Source: Blastomussa wellsi
Taxonomy: Eukaryota; Cnidaria; Anthozoa; Scleractinia; Plerogyridae
NCBI GenBank assembly: GCA_947652115.1
Contig: OX393564.1
Coordinates: forward strand, 6,928,893-6,992,892
DNA: 64,000 nt
Direction of reading: 5' to 3'
Shown here: positions 35,903 to 48,549 of the stretch, piece by piece
How positions within the stretch are numbered: the first letter of the stretch is position 1
Layout of the letters: the number at the start of each line of letters is the position of its first letter
Notes under the pieces: model-generated
Seen by the model: only the letters and a program-made list of their open reading frames with translations
Databases searched by the model: none
Told to the model about the DNA's origin: nothing
Made by a program: the position numbers and the translations under genes

Positions 35903-37982
35903 TTACTTTGGCAGGGACAATATCACAGCAAAGTATGAAATTATCACTCCAACAATCTGAAAAAAGATTGCAAACAAAACAGTTTGAAATGAATTGTTTC
36001 AACAGGAAGTACATATTATTTGCCGCTTTTCGCATGACTTTGTGCAGACACTCCATGGTACTTAAAAGTTATTTTCTTCAATGGTTTAAAACAACGGTAC
36101 GGATAATTCAGAATATTTCAGTAACGCTTCAACTAAATCGTCACGTTGTATATGGAGAGGTTGTTTCATTAATTTCTGGCTTTGAAGAATACCAAAGATG
36201 GGAAACTCTTAGGTAGCAAGGGAGGAAACCCAAATACGAATCGATCGTTGCTCACGTTTTAAAAGTAAAATCGCTTGAGTTACCGTAAGAGACATAGATT
36301 TCGTAATGACAACAAGCCCTCCAATGGAAAGACCCTTTGGGTCGCCTTGAAGATCCAACAGGAACATCACTAACTGAAAGAAAAATACAAACAAGCGTTA
36401 GCGACTTCCACACTTCACGATCTTTAAAGCTGTATATATTCTCCTGTAATATCGAGAAGAAAAAAAAAAAGCTGCATTCTCTCTGTCCAGATGAAATATT
36501 TAAGCTTTCAATTCTTATCTCGGTAGTCTGATGATGCATTTCCAATGCCCACCAAGTTTGTACTACAAGACATTCAAGAGGATGTACACGGTTTTACTTT
36601 ACATTTTGAGATAGCTAGGTAAATAGGAGTTGTCATGTGATTACGCCGTTTTACTTGTAATAGCTACCTTCACTTCGTCTGCTGTCGAAACAGGAGTCGT
36701 TTGCAAAATCTTTTGAAAGCTGTTAACCTGAAATGTAAATTAAAAGAAAATAAGATGAATACTGAATACTCAAAATCTTAGTGCTACTTTTGATCACAAG
36801 AAACAACGTAAAACAAAGTTTTGTTAGGCATGTGAAACGAAACGAAAAGGATGCAAGACAAAATACATTAAAGATGCCGAAATGAAGGTTGCGAGCTTGC
36901 AGAAAATTAATTTAGTATGGGGAAACACTATTTTCCAATATCTATACCTTTTCACTGACTTTTGATGCAAACAACACAACAACTGCTAAGATTCCAGTTG
37001 CAATCAGAAGACAGACCAGATTGGTCACCAAGAACACAACCCAATGTTCCTCTGGTAAGTTAACAACGTTGTAAAAACTAAAACAAAGCAGCGGAATGAA
37101 CAACGAGACAAGGACAAGAAGAAGAGGAGAAAGCATCCTGTCAGCAAACTCAACTACTCCGCACAGTTTGTGATACTCCGATTTCACTAGGTTCATCAAG
37201 AGTGGATGCAGGGATGAAATACTTTTGTGCAAATCACAGAAACACTCTTCCAGTAGTAAGCATGTAATGCCAAAAAAGATGATCGGTAGTACCGCCACAC
37301 CGGCACCAATATTAACGAAGATTGTGGAAAGTACTCTGAAGCCAAACCACTTATTCCAAGGATTAAGCAGTCCGAGGTTAATCTTTACCAGTGCGTCCGC
37401 GGCCACAGTAATTACTAGGAAAGTTACAACGTAGGGATAAAACATGATTACAGCTTTTCTTGACTTAGCTTTCACCTTCTCTAAATTAACATCCTTATCA
37501 ACAGATAGCATGCTGACAAGGAAATTCTGGAATCGGGATTTCGTCATACCAGCTGACCGCAACAACACCAAAGTCATCGTACCGTTAAGTGCGATAAACA
37601 AATTCCAGAAACTAAACATCAAAAATACATAGATATCATTTTCAACGAAAATCCCGGAAAAAGCCATCATAAAATTTAGCCAGAAACCAGAAACGACTAC
37701 ACCACAATAAATGCAAGAAGGAACAGTCAGTTTTTTGCAACGACCAGAGTTACCCGGTAAACTTTTCAAAGATGCATCTCCGAGATATATTCCGAACAAT
37801 TTCATTAGTTTTAGAACCGGACAGTATATTTCATCCAGTGCCCGAAGCAGATGTTCGTTGACATTTTCTTGCTCTCGAATATTAACGACGACCGATACGC
37901 CGTTCATCGTAGGTTGTGCCGAAGTCCCCAATTCCTCGTCTCCCTGCACGGTAGTCTCGTAAGGTATTACACGAGAGGCCAT
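35903..37982 (-). CDS. Gustatory-receptor-like 7TM gene 2 (intact)
   Basis: Four minus-strand exons with GT-AG introns: 36948-37982 (345 codons), 36668-36727 (20), 36284-36373 (30) and 35903-35956 (17 plus stop), giving 412 residues. Exon 1 encodes a polar N-terminus, an amphipathic helix (EIYCPVLKLMKLFGIYLGD) and six hydrophobic segments, with the conserved cytoplasmic SEYHKLCGVVEFADRMLSP between TM4 and TM5. Exon 3 carries LDLQGDPKGLSIGG, and exon 4 the TM7 sequence IVGVIISYFAVILSLPK. The exon lengths and the C-terminal TM7 signature fit the insect chemoreceptor superfamily (cnidarian gustatory-receptor-like proteins), whose members are intracellular-N-terminus 7TM ligand-gated channels or receptors. 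The cnidarian roles are poorly known. Head-to-head with gene 3. Confidence 0.78.
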
Positions 37983-38917
37983 TATATAGTTCGCAAGACG
38001 TTGGTGTAGAAAACGTTGTAGGTTTCACCTCGTGAGTTTACTTAAAAATCAGTCTCTTTCTTGTCTTAGTTTGACGTCTCTGTTTGACGAGAGCGCGTGC
38101 TGAATTTAATTTGGAGCCACATACAAAAGCTTTGTTTTCCAATGGACTAGAACAGACTAGCTATGGGATAGAAGTACATTTACTGTACTCAGTGTAATAT
38201 AAATTTAAATCATTTGTTTGAACATAGTTGGAAACGTTTGTTTTTCTGTCAAATATTGGTGAATTCGTGTTAATAAAGGCTTCATGGAATTATTCATGTT
38301 TTACTAGAATGAATTAATCCAGGATCTCGAGCGCTATTTTATTTTTTTTTTTTCGTTTGAAACATTGATTGATCTTCATCAGGAATGAAAATAGAAATTA
38401 TCCGAAAGTTGTTGGTGAAATTTTCACTTAGAAATCTTGTTGTTAATTTGATCTTTGAATTTCAATTAGAATGGAATTATAAATGTTGGCCTCACATGAC
38501 GGAAATTTTCAAAACATTTGAAATTAACAAAATAAGCATGGCTTGAAGCTTATCGTGCATTAATAATCCATACTGATTGCTGCGTTACAGCTTTGAGATA
38601 ATAATTATGTACTATACCTAAAACACTGAGACATAAGGAGCTACACGCGAAGTTAGAAAAAAAGAACTACCGTACACGTATCATCAAATTAAAACATCCA
38701 GACTAACTTCAAAATGTTTTTTCATGGCGAAACTTGTATTTTGAAAAAACTAGAATTAACGTTTAGCAAAACAAAACAAACCCTCACACTTGCTGTGCAT
38801 GGAAGCTTCTATTCTTATAGTTCGCAAGAGCTTTAATTTTCGTCCATCGTTTAAAAGCGCAACGTCACCCCATTGATGCCAGTCTGTAGCTTCAGTGTTG
38901 CACTCCTTTCATCGAAT

Positions 38918-39085
38918 TTCCCTAAAGAATCCCATTCCTGTTAAACTGATTTTTACAACTAATAAGATTTGTATTACAAATATTATGAACAGGTGTAAAG
39001 AGTTTGGAAACATATTCAAAACGTTACAAAATTTAAACAACAGGCTTCAGTTGGCTTGACGCATATTACATATTATTTATAGCAC
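38918..39085 (-). promoter_or_regulatory. GRL upstream module, copy of gene 2
   Basis: In reverse complement this reads taatatgtaatatgcgtcaagcc, then a ttccaaactcttt block and aacaggaatgggattcttta, the same blocks as in 39218-39385. It is inverted relative to that copy and about 1 kb upstream of the gene 2 ATG. Confidence 0.55.
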
Positions 39086-39102
39086 AAACGTTTCGATATG
39101 AA

Positions 39103-39385
39103 ACACTTCATAGTTGGACTGAATTATTTCTGATACGCGCGTGTACGCTGGCTTTTGTAAGCTTTGGAGTTGAGTGTCTCAGATATACTTCACGTTTTAA
39201 ACTAGAAGAAGTAGTTGGCTCAGCAATCAGAGTGAATATTAATATGTAATATGCGTCAAGCCATGCCTCAACTTCGCAATTGTTTTTAATGTTTTGGAAA
39301 TGACTCCAAACTTTCTAGACACGTTTAAAATATTAATTCTTATTAGTTTCAAAAATCAATGGAATGGGATTCTTTAGGAAGATTC
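39103..39385 (+). promoter_or_regulatory. GRL upstream module, copy of gene 3
   Basis: Blocks cttcatagttggactgaatt, gtacgctggcttttgtaag, ggctcagcaatcagagtga, atgtaatatgcgtcaagcca and ggaatgggattctttagg, in the same order as at genes 1 and 4. About 0.9 kb upstream of ATG 40295. Confidence 0.55.
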
Positions 39386-40294
39386 GATCAGCAATCGTAA
39401 TTCTTATTTCGTAGGTATCAACAAGAGATTGAATCGATATGGATATGTCTTTCGCTCCAAAGCGGTTAACTGGCGTTTATGTGAGAAACGTGATTACTTC
39501 ACAGTAAATGGAATATGGTTCTTACAATAACAGTGAATGATTTAAAATTATGTTTCTTCAAAGTTACTTAAAGCGAGCCTCAAATCATCTTTTGCACCCT
39601 TATAAATCCCCGTGTCTTAAATAAAATAATATTTTCGCAAGATTTTGATTATATATAAAAGGAGTGTTAATATTAGAGCTATAGGCTGAAATCAATGGAG
39701 TGGCGTCGTTCTATCGACCGAAGGACGAAAGCTTTTACGCCGTATGGTTTTTCTCATAAAGCTTTTCAATTATTTTAGTTGAATAAATAAATAAATAAGA
39801 TAATATAAACATTAATTACAAATTTTCAGAATACGAGTTTCACCAAAGTGAAGAGTTCTAACAACTTTCACATGATTTGTATTTGCATGAACTTAAAGAA
39901 ACGTAACATGCAATGCCTGATGAAGTTCATCAATGTTTGAATAAGAAAAAAGGGGTCCTTAGTAAATTCTAGAAGGAAAGGAATAAATCCATACAATATA
40001 TTTATAAACATGAATTCATCAATAATTGACTGAAAAACAAAAGTACTTCTATTCCATTGGTAGTTAATTTCCGCAAAGTTTAATTGAAACAAAGTAATTG
40101 CATGTGGTTCCAAATTAAATCTAACACGCGCTCTCCTTCTTGCGAAAACAGCTAACATCAAATCAGAAGACAGAGAAAAGACAACGTTTTACCAAGGAAT
40201 AGAAACACAAGAAGAAGAAGAAATAGATAGATTGTTAAGGAAACCCACGAGGTGAAACCTATAACGTTACCACGTCGAGGCCGCGAACTTTATA

Positions 40295-42603
40295 ATGCCT
40301 TCTCGAGTAACACCTAACGAGACTCAAGTGCAAGGAGAACAAGAATTGCGCACTTCAGCACAACCCACGAGGAACGACATATCGGTAGTTGATAATATTC
40401 AAGAGCAGGAAAATGGAAACGAACATCTGCTTCGGACACTCGATGAAATATACGGTCCGGTCCTAAAACTGATGAAGTTGGTCGGAATATATCTTGGAGA
40501 TGCATCTATCAAATGTTTACTGGATAACTCTGGTCGTTGCAAAAAACTGACTGTTCCTTCTTGCATTTATTGTGGTGTGGTCGTTTCTGGTTTCTGGTTC
40601 AATTTCATTATATCTTTTTCCGGTATTTTCGTTGTTAATGATTTCTTTCTCTTTTTGATGTTCAGTGTCTGGACTTTGTTCATCGCACTTAACGGTACGA
40701 TGACTTTGGTCTTGTTGCGGTCAGCAGGTACGACGAAATCCCGATTGCAGAATTTCCTTGTCAGCATACTATCTGTTATCAAAAATATTAATTTAGAGAA
40801 GGTGAAAGCGAAGTCCAGAAAAGGTGTAATCATGTCTTGTCTCTTCTTTGTAACCTTCCTAGTAATCTTTGTAGCCTCATACGTAGTGATGGACAGAAAC
40901 TTTGAAATGCCTCCTCCTTGGAATAAGTGGTTTGGCTTTGGAGTAATTTCCGCAATCTTCATTAATATTGGTGCCGGTGTGGCGGTACTACCGATTATCT
41001 TTTTTGGCATTACATGCTTAATATTGGAAGAATGTTTCGGTGCCTTGCACAAAAGTATGTCGTCGCTGCATCCGCTCTCAATGGACCAAGTGAAATCGGA
41101 GTATCACAAACTGTGCGGAGTAGTTGAGTTTGCTGACAGGATGCTTTCGCCTCTTCTTCTTATGCTTGTATCTTTGTTCATTCCGCTGCTTTGCTTTTGT
41201 TTTTACAACGTTGTTAACTTACCTGAGGAAGGTTCGATTACGTTCTTAGTGATAAATCTGGTCTGTCTTTTGGTTGCAGCTGGTATCTTTGCAGTTCTTG
41301 TGTTTTTTGCATCAAAAGTCAGTGAAAAGGTAGAAATATTGGTTCCCCAAACTAAATAACATTGCAATTACCTACTAGCTTGCAACCTTTGCTTTCGACA
41401 TTCGTAACGTATTTCTCGTATTCGTTAAGTTTCGTTTCTCATCTTTAACAACATTATAGTTCACGCTGTTTCTTAACTTGCGATAGAAATATTACTTTTA
41501 TTGTTAGATTTGAAAAACCGCAACATTTTGGGTATTCAGGTATTAATCTTGAATTTTGCAATTTACATTTCAGGTTAACAGCTTTCAAAAGGTTTTGCAA
41601 ACGTCTCCTGTTTTGACAGCAGACGGCGTGAAGGTAGCTTTTACATGTGAAACGACGTAACCACCTAGCAACGCTTTTTTTTATCTTGCTATTTGAAGAA
41701 GCAAAGTATAACCGCGCACATTGATTTTAATTTCTTGTAACACAAACTTGGTGGGGATTGAAAACGCAAAATTAGGCTACCGAGATAGCAATTGGAAGCT
41801 TAAATATTTCATCTGGACAGAAAGCATACAACCGGCATCACAGAATTTAGCTGTAGAGTTCTTGAAGTGTGGAAGCGCTAACGCTTGTTTGTACTTTTCT
41901 TTCAGTTAGTGATGTTCCTGCTGGATCTTCAAGGCGACCCAAAGGGTCTTTCCATTGGAGGGCTGGTTGTCATCACGAAATCAATGTCTCTAACGGTAGC
42001 GCCATCGATTTTTTTCATAATATTATGGAGTATGAGCAAAGATCGACCGTGGTATTGAGCTTTACTAACTTCTTCGATACTCCCATGTCACGGCAACTGA
42101 TGATATCTCCCAATATATAAAAATAAGAGTTTCCAGTGTTTGGTATACATCAAAGCTTCCTCCGTTCAAGGTTTTGTCATCAGTTAGAATGAAATATATA
42201 TAAAACACGTGAGGATTTTTGAGGGTGTAACTGAAGTAAATTATTGGTACCCTTGTCTTAACCATATCAAACAAAACAACTTTAAAAAAAAACTTATTGA
42301 ACCAAGGAGTGTCAACATCTGACAGTGGTAAAGTGTTCATTTTCACTATTCCATAACACATTTTGAAGATTTTGTTTGAATTTGACATTAAATAGCTCAA
42401 AAACTGATACGTTGCGTTATGTGAGGACGAAAAATCTGAAGATAATCCGTTTAACCTGCAGGCGTCTCGTTTCTGTGATCCAGGTTTAGTAGTTCACTTC
42501 ATCTTTACACTAAATGCCAATCATTTTCTTATTCAATCTTTATTTTCAGATTGTTGGAGTGATAATTTCTTACTTTGCTGTGATGTTATCTCTGCCAAAG
42601 TAA
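40295..42603 (+). CDS. Gustatory-receptor-like 7TM gene 3 (intact)
   Basis: Exons 40295-41329, 41574-41633, 41906-41995 and 42550-42603, all with GT-AG borders and lengths identical to gene 2 (345, 20, 30 and 17 codons plus stop; 412 residues). The six exon 1 TM segments, the SEYHKLCGVVEFADRMLSP loop, LDLQGDPKGLSIGG and the final IVGVIISYFAVMLSLPK are all present. It is very close to gene 2 and shares a 5' UTR stretch (gaggtgaaacctataacgtt) just before the ATG, so the two arose by a recent inverted duplication. In the TM3 region it has the divergent segment ASYVVMDRNFEMPPPW, where gene 2 has a hydrophobic/NLG sequence, so ligand or gating specificity may differ. Family call as for gene 2. Confidence 0.78.
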
Positions 42604-42609
42604 GGTGAA

Positions 42610-43790
42610 AGACACGTACCCGATTGTCGATCGTGTGGACAACGGATTTATCCAACACATTGACCATGTATTATTTATATCACCAATCTTTTCTTCTGGG
42701 ATTATTAAATGTCTTCCAGTAAAAACATCAATACTAAATTGCAGACGCTATAAATACTTACATCTGAACGTAGCTGCTAGAAATATACAATAGGCGTTAC
42801 TGATTACAGTACTATAAAAGGGTTTGTCAGTGTATCTTTAGTTAAGCTAAGAGTTTTCGCATTTATTGCACTCATTGAACTGTACGTGAAATAAGTAGCA
42901 ATAAAGAAAAAAAAAAGGTATTTGCAGTATAACAACTTCAAAAAAGGCCCAATGCACGGGGCTGAATGAGACTGGCGGATTAAAAAGCCAGTAAAATTGC
43001 AGACAACTGAATTATACAATGGTGTGGCGTGGATGAAGAAGCGCTCTCAAGTTAATTAAAAGGGAGTCGAGCTCACGAACTTCATTATACCCGTTGGACT
43101 CGTGGTGAGAAACATCTTAACTACAGTCTTGTGTGTGACAATTTGCCCAGCCATTCAGCAAGGCTGAAGCTGACGAATTGATAAATGTGAATAATGACAA
43201 GCGAAACGAAGAACCTCGCAGTTATGAAAATGTTTAACAAATAAAAACCTAGTTTTCAGCCTCTCGCTTACCACGAGGATTCGGCGTGAAGCCTTGAAGA
43301 TTACTCAAAAGAACATAATAAATAAATAATTTTAAGAGCCCCAAAGGGAGTCTAATCCATGACCTTCCAAATATCGTTGGATGCTCTGACTACCAAGTTA
43401 TGGGACACGAGGTTGAAAACTGCCCTGCAGTTATGACAGGATATGTCTCAAACATAAGAACCAATAAATTAAATTTACGACCAAGCTCATCACAAGTCTC
43501 CCGGTGTGAACCTATTAGGCAGGTACAGCGTCAAAGCGAGACTTTCCCATGATATAATTATATTAAAATGTGGAAATATGAAGTTGAATTGTTGTGAAAC
43601 TATATTTTTCCAAAATTAATGTGGATTTTAAGCCCTTTCCACTCCCCTAAAACCGCGTACTAAATTAATATCAGTGCTACAGACTGTCATCAATGGCAAA
43701 AATATAGCGTATCTCACGGACTGCAGGTGGCATTTTTTATATGATTATAATTAATTCATATATTTTTTTTAACATTCGCAACAAAATTTT
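42610..43790. other. 3' flank of GRL gene 3 and spacer
   Basis: The first about 120 bases are homologous to the 3' flanks of genes 1 and 2 (cccgattgtcgatcg...). No further gene was seen. Confidence 0.4.
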
Positions 43791-43797
43791 CGCTAAG

Positions 43798-44430
43798 AAC
43801 TTCATAGTTAAACTGAATTATCATTTCGCAAACGAGTACGCTAGCTTTTGTAAGGTTTTTTGTTACTTAACATTTTAAGATAGAACACGTAGTTATGACT
43901 CAGCAATCATTGTGGATTATTAATATTTAATATGCGTCAAGCCAAGCCTATTTTGTAAAATTTTTAATGTTTTGGAAAGTCTTCGAAAATTTCTAAACGC
44001 GTTTATCATATTTATGACAACATTCTTATTAGTTTCAAAAATCAATTTAACAGGAATAAGATTTTTACACAGAGATTCGGCCAACAATTCTAATAATTCT
44101 TATTTTGTAAGGTTTAACAAGAGTGATGCCCTTAACCTGATAGAGATCATTTATGTTTGAATTGACTCAGCAATCATTGTGGATTATTAATATGTAATAT
44201 GCGTCAAACCAAGTCTATCGTGTTCTGTAAATTTTTTAATGTTTTGGAAAGTCTTCGAAAATTTCTAAACACGTTTATAATATTTGTAATAACATTCTTG
44301 TTAGTTTCAAAAATCAATTTAACAAGAATAAGATTTTTACCGAGAGACTCGGCCAATTATAATAGTTCTTATTTTGTAAGGTGTAACAAGAGTGATGCAC
44401 TTTATAGAGATCATGTATGTTTTAATTGAG
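43798..44430 (+). promoter_or_regulatory. GRL upstream module of gene 4, internally duplicated
   Basis: The module blocks are cttcatagttaaactgaatt, gtacgctagcttttgtaag and tcagcaatcattgtggattattaatat..aatatgcgtcaa, then ggaaagtcttcgaaaatttctaaac and a caggaataagatttttac block. The part from tcagcaatcattgtgg onward is repeated in tandem (about 43897-44160 and about 44166-44425) with few differences, for example gcctatt versus tctatcg and cagagattcgg versus cgagagactcgg. Confidence 0.6.
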
Positions 44431-44856
44431 TAGCAATATGGGACGTATGATTTTCCCTGCAATCCAAGAATTACAATAGAATGAAAATATAATACAGCCG
44501 CTTTCCAGCTGTTTTCTGGCATATCCAACGAAGGGTTGTAAGGTCTATGGTAAGAAAGAAAAAAATATTCCATAAAATCGATTTAGAAAAATTAATTTAA
44601 GAAGAAATCGTCAAAAAAAGGTAATCAACAGTCATCAAACAAATGGTTCACGTTTGCATTCATTTGTATTGAAAGCAGGTACTTTTCGTCATGTTTATTT
44701 ACAGTTCAATCTAAAGAAAACACTATGTAAGTCATTCCAAATTTAATGAATAGAGCATATCTTTTTGAACTCTTCTCTTCTTCTGGTTAAAAAATATAAA
44801 TAACCTTGGAATTTCAGTTGACAACAGGACTACCACAGTCTTGGGGAAACGTAAAA

Positions 44857-47456
44857 ATGTCATCTCGAGTAACACCAAACGAAGCTCCAGAGCATGGGGA
44901 CCAAAACCTACAGAACTCAGCACAACCTACGACGTACAACGTTTCGTGCGTTGTTAATATTCAAGAGCAAGAAATTGTCAACGAAGAGCTGCTTACAGAA
45001 ATGGATAAAATATACAGCCCGTTGCTGAAGCTGATGAAGTTGTTTGGAATATATTTTGGAGAATCATCCTTGAAGTGCTTGGTGTATAACTCCGGCCGTT
45101 GTAAAAAAGGGAAAGTTCTCCATCGCATTTATTGCGGTGTGACAATTTCTGGTCTTATTCTAAACTTTCTGATGGCCTTTACAGGACTTTTCTTTGAGGA
45201 TGACATCTTTCTCTTTTTGATGTTCAGTTTATGGAATCTGTTTGTCCTACTTAATGGTACGATGAGCTTGACTTATTTGAGGCTAACTGGTTCAAAGAAA
45301 TCCCGATTCAAAAATTTCCTGGTTAGCGCAATTTCTATCATAAAGGACGCAAATTTCGAAAAAGTAAAAGCTAAAACCACAAAAATGTTAATCATGCTTT
45401 TTCTGTCCGTTACAACCTGCCTAGCAGGCTTTGTGGCCGCCGATTTCTCGACAACAATAAACCTTGGAAAATTTTACCCTTGGAATCGGTGGTTTGGGTT
45501 TAGAATACTTTGCACAATCTTCCTAATTATTGGAGTTGGTGTGTGGCAGCTACCAATTATATTTTACTACATTACATGTTTAGTATTGGAAAACATTGTT
45601 GGCAAATTACATAAAAGAATATCATCATCTCATTCAACTTCGTTTGATTTAACGGCTTTGAAATTGGAGTATCACAAAATGTGTGAAGTAGTCGAGCTTG
45701 CTGACCAGGTGCTTGCCCCTCTTCTTCTTGTGTTTGTTTCTGTGTATATTCCGCTTCTTTGCTTCAGTTTTTACAATGCTGTTAATTTACCCGACGAAGG
45801 TCGGCTAGCGTTCTTAGTAGGCAGTCTAATGTGGCTTCTTGTTGCTGTTAGCATCTTAGCATTTATCTTGATGTTTGGATCAAAAGTCAGCGAAAAGGTA
45901 TGGCCCGGAAAGTATAAATATATTATGTGAATCAAATTCCCTGGTGTGTTTTATTTCATAACACGCAACCTTTTCTTAATTAGTCAAGTTCGTTTCTGAA
46001 TGTGATCGTCTTTCCTCTTATTGCTTCCTTAAGCATAAAAAAACGCAATATTCCGATCAAGAAATTATACTAATCGATTTTTTTCAGATCAACAGTTTTC
46101 AAAACGCTTTGCAAAAGTTTCCTGTTTCAAAAGCTGACGAAGTGAAGGTAATTGTCATCAGTGCACCCACACAGAAGACATTTATTTGCATGCGTGAAGA
46201 AGTAAAAGAAAAATCGCTTAGTGTGTCACGTGAAAAGAAAGAAATAAAGAGAGAAATAGAGGGAGAAAGAGAGAAAGAAAGAAAGAAACGTTATAGCGAA
46301 CGTGGAACACATTAAGAAGGCAGTTGCAAGCCTCAATTCTTCGGAATGGAAAACATGCAACTAAATTTTCTTTCCTGTATTACGTAATACATGTACGATG
46401 ATCACAAAGCTGGTGCAGCGAGTAAGCTGTTAATGTTTTTCTTGTAATTTTCTTTCAGTTAGTGATGTTCCTGCTGGATCTTCAAGGCGACCCAAAGGGT
46501 CTTTCCATTGCAGGACTTGTCGTCATCACTAAATCAATGTCTCTGACGGTAAGTCCCTTGATTTTGTTTTACAAATGTAATGTAAGCAAATAATTGTGTA
46601 TCACGGTGACTTCCACTTGCTTTTGAAACTTATTTGTAGCCACTACATTTCCTTTACTGGCAACTTAACTTGGTTCACAATATACTCACACAAGCATCGT
46701 TCACGAATGTATTTTAGTATAAACCCTAAAGCATTTTTTACTAGAAACTTAAAAATAACATCTTTATGACATCAGCTCTAGTTATTAAGCCAGAGATAAC
46801 GCTGAAAGACCTGAAAATCACGCTATTACATCGGTCAAGTTACCTCTTTGTTAATTCTCTTTTTTTAATACTAAAACAACAGAAAAGCTATGCATGTCCG
46901 CAGACAATGCATAACTTTATTGCTTTCGTGTTGACACCAATTTTTTTTTCTCAAGCTGTTTTAACGAGTAGAGAAAACGCACCGTGTAGTGTACCGCACT
47001 TTAGGAATCCTGGATCTAAGTGAAAAAAATTGTAATTGTTATTATGAATGTGTTGGCTGGGAAATGAGAATTGGCAAAATTTGGACTGACGAATAAGAGC
47101 TTAATAACCACCCCACCCCCCCCCCCCCCCTCCTCACCCTCCACAGCAACTCTTCAGCACCCACCCAACCTTCCTTATTTAAAATTGTGTTGACCCTTTT
47201 TTTCCTTTTGAAAAGGAAAATTAATTAAAACGATAATTATCACTAGACTGCAATAATTGAAAATATGCATCTGAAAAAAAAAAGGGGAACCGTTGTATGA
47301 CGTATCGTTATAAGCGACTTGTTATTTTTAGTTCAGCTTTTAACTTTTATTTCCCCTTGGCAATGAATTTTAATGATAAATGTGTTGAATTTCCTTTTCT
47401 AGGTTTTTGGAGTGATTGTATCGTACTTTGCTGTGATGTTATCCCTTCCAAAGTAA
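44857..47456 (+). CDS. Gustatory-receptor-like 7TM gene 4 (intact, divergent)
   Basis: Exons 44857-45897 (347 codons), 46088-46147 (20), 46459-46548 (30) and 47403-47456 (17 plus stop), giving 414 residues with GT-AG borders. The start ATG matches the M[A/P/S]SRVxPxE N-termini of the paralogs. It is the most divergent of the four: the loop reads LEYHKMCEVVELADQVLAP and the exon 1/2 junction SEKINSFQNALQKFP. Exon 3 (LVMFLLDLQGDPKGLSIAGL) and exon 4 (VFGVIVSYFAVMLSLPK) stay conserved. That conservation suggests constraint on the TM7 region, which forms the pore in insect chemoreceptor channels. Plasma-membrane 7TM protein; ligand unknown. Confidence 0.76.
47116..47130 (+). repeat. Poly-C tract
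   Basis: 15 uninterrupted C inside a C-rich segment (47108-47160), in the last intron of GRL gene 4. Confidence 0.95.
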
Positions 47457-47459
47457 TAG

Positions 47460-48070
47460 AAGTCCATTTTAATAGAAGATGACGTAGTTAATCCACCGTA
47501 AGTACAAAGACGGCGACTCGTACCTTTACCTATAATTCTTTTCGCCCGAAAACCCTAAAATCGCTTATTTGAAAGCGAAAAGAAACGCCCATAAACTTTC
47601 AAACTCGGCAACAACAATGTTGTTACTACAGGAACGAATTTCGTTAAATTATAACTTTCTATATACCCTGTGGGCTGTGTTAGGGTCGCTAGGTATTGCG
47701 GTAAAATGTACAGCTGCCATCTTCTTTTTTTCCTACGGTGGATTGCGAATCAATTACGACGGACCTGTCAATTACTCCGTTCTTTTAATCATCGATCATT
47801 CCATTCTAGTGCCAAAGTTTAGGGTCGCTATAAATGCCAATAGAGCAGATATCAATTTAATTTAAAATGTTGCAACTGACGTTTAAACTTGTTATCGGAG
47901 TACCATCGTTTCTAAATCTAAGCGAAGGAAGATCGCATTTAACGTAAATAACATTTTGTAGTTATTGAACTGTTATTCAAATCAACTATCATTGTACACC
48001 AACAAGATATCAATATCAAATATATCAAAAGTTAAATGGAACAATTATATCCACAAAACACACATTAACA
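47460..48070. other. 3' flank of GRL gene 4, no gene seen
   Basis: One open frame (47569-47865) lacks domains and does not begin in a convincing context. It is probably 3' UTR or intergenic. Confidence 0.35.
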
Positions 48071-48071
48071 C

Positions 48072-48299
48072 CCCTCTGTAACAGACCCACTCCCAGCGGA
48101 AATTTAGGCTCCCCAGTACCCAGTGAATATTTTGATTTTACCCAGTGACTGTGCGGTGTGACCCAGCGTATTTTATTGTTAATAAATAAACAAACTAGGA
48201 CAAAAAACGAGCAGACCCGGTGGGAAATTAGCCAACCCGATGACGTTTTTCCCGAACACCCATTGAGGATAAATATTCCACTGGGTCTGTTACAGAGGG
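48072..48299. mobile_element. Short TIR element (MITE)
   Basis: ccctctgtaacagaccca at the left and tgggtctgttacagaggg at the right are perfect 18-bp inverted repeats bounding 228 bases without coding. Confidence 0.85.
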
Positions 48300-48499
48300 A
48301 TGTAGATTAGACCCCAAAGACAACTTAAACATAATATAGTGTCCAGGACCAAACTAAATAGACTGCAAAAACCGTGTACGAAGGTCCTGCTTGATTGAAC
48401 GTTGGATCTCGCAGGAGATCTAATCAGCCAAACTTGAAAAATTAATAAACGATGATAAGTCAAAGACTTCTGCAAGGCTGAAACAACGTGATATATTTT

Positions 48500-48545
48500 G
48501 AACAATATTTCGGCTGGCCAGACCAGCCTTCTTCAGGTTTAGATG
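48500..48545 (-). ncRNA. Degenerate hammerhead-like motif
   Basis: The minus strand reads CCTGAAGA, then a 6-bp stem GGCTGG/CCAGCC, then GAAAT. The layout is that of a hammerhead, but the conserved CUGAUGA has U to A and GAAAC has C to U. This is likely a Penelope-like 3' remnant. Confidence 0.35.
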
Positions 48546-48549
48546 TTAC

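Noticed and set aside
46200..46310. Lys/Glu-rich frame after exon 2 of GRL gene 4
   Set aside because: This is read-through into an intron with a GA-rich simple repeat. The donor at 46148 and the exon 3 position are conserved in all paralogs.
47569..47865. 98-codon open frame after GRL gene 4
   Set aside because: No domain, no paralog at the other GRL copies and no splice context; taken as 3' flank.
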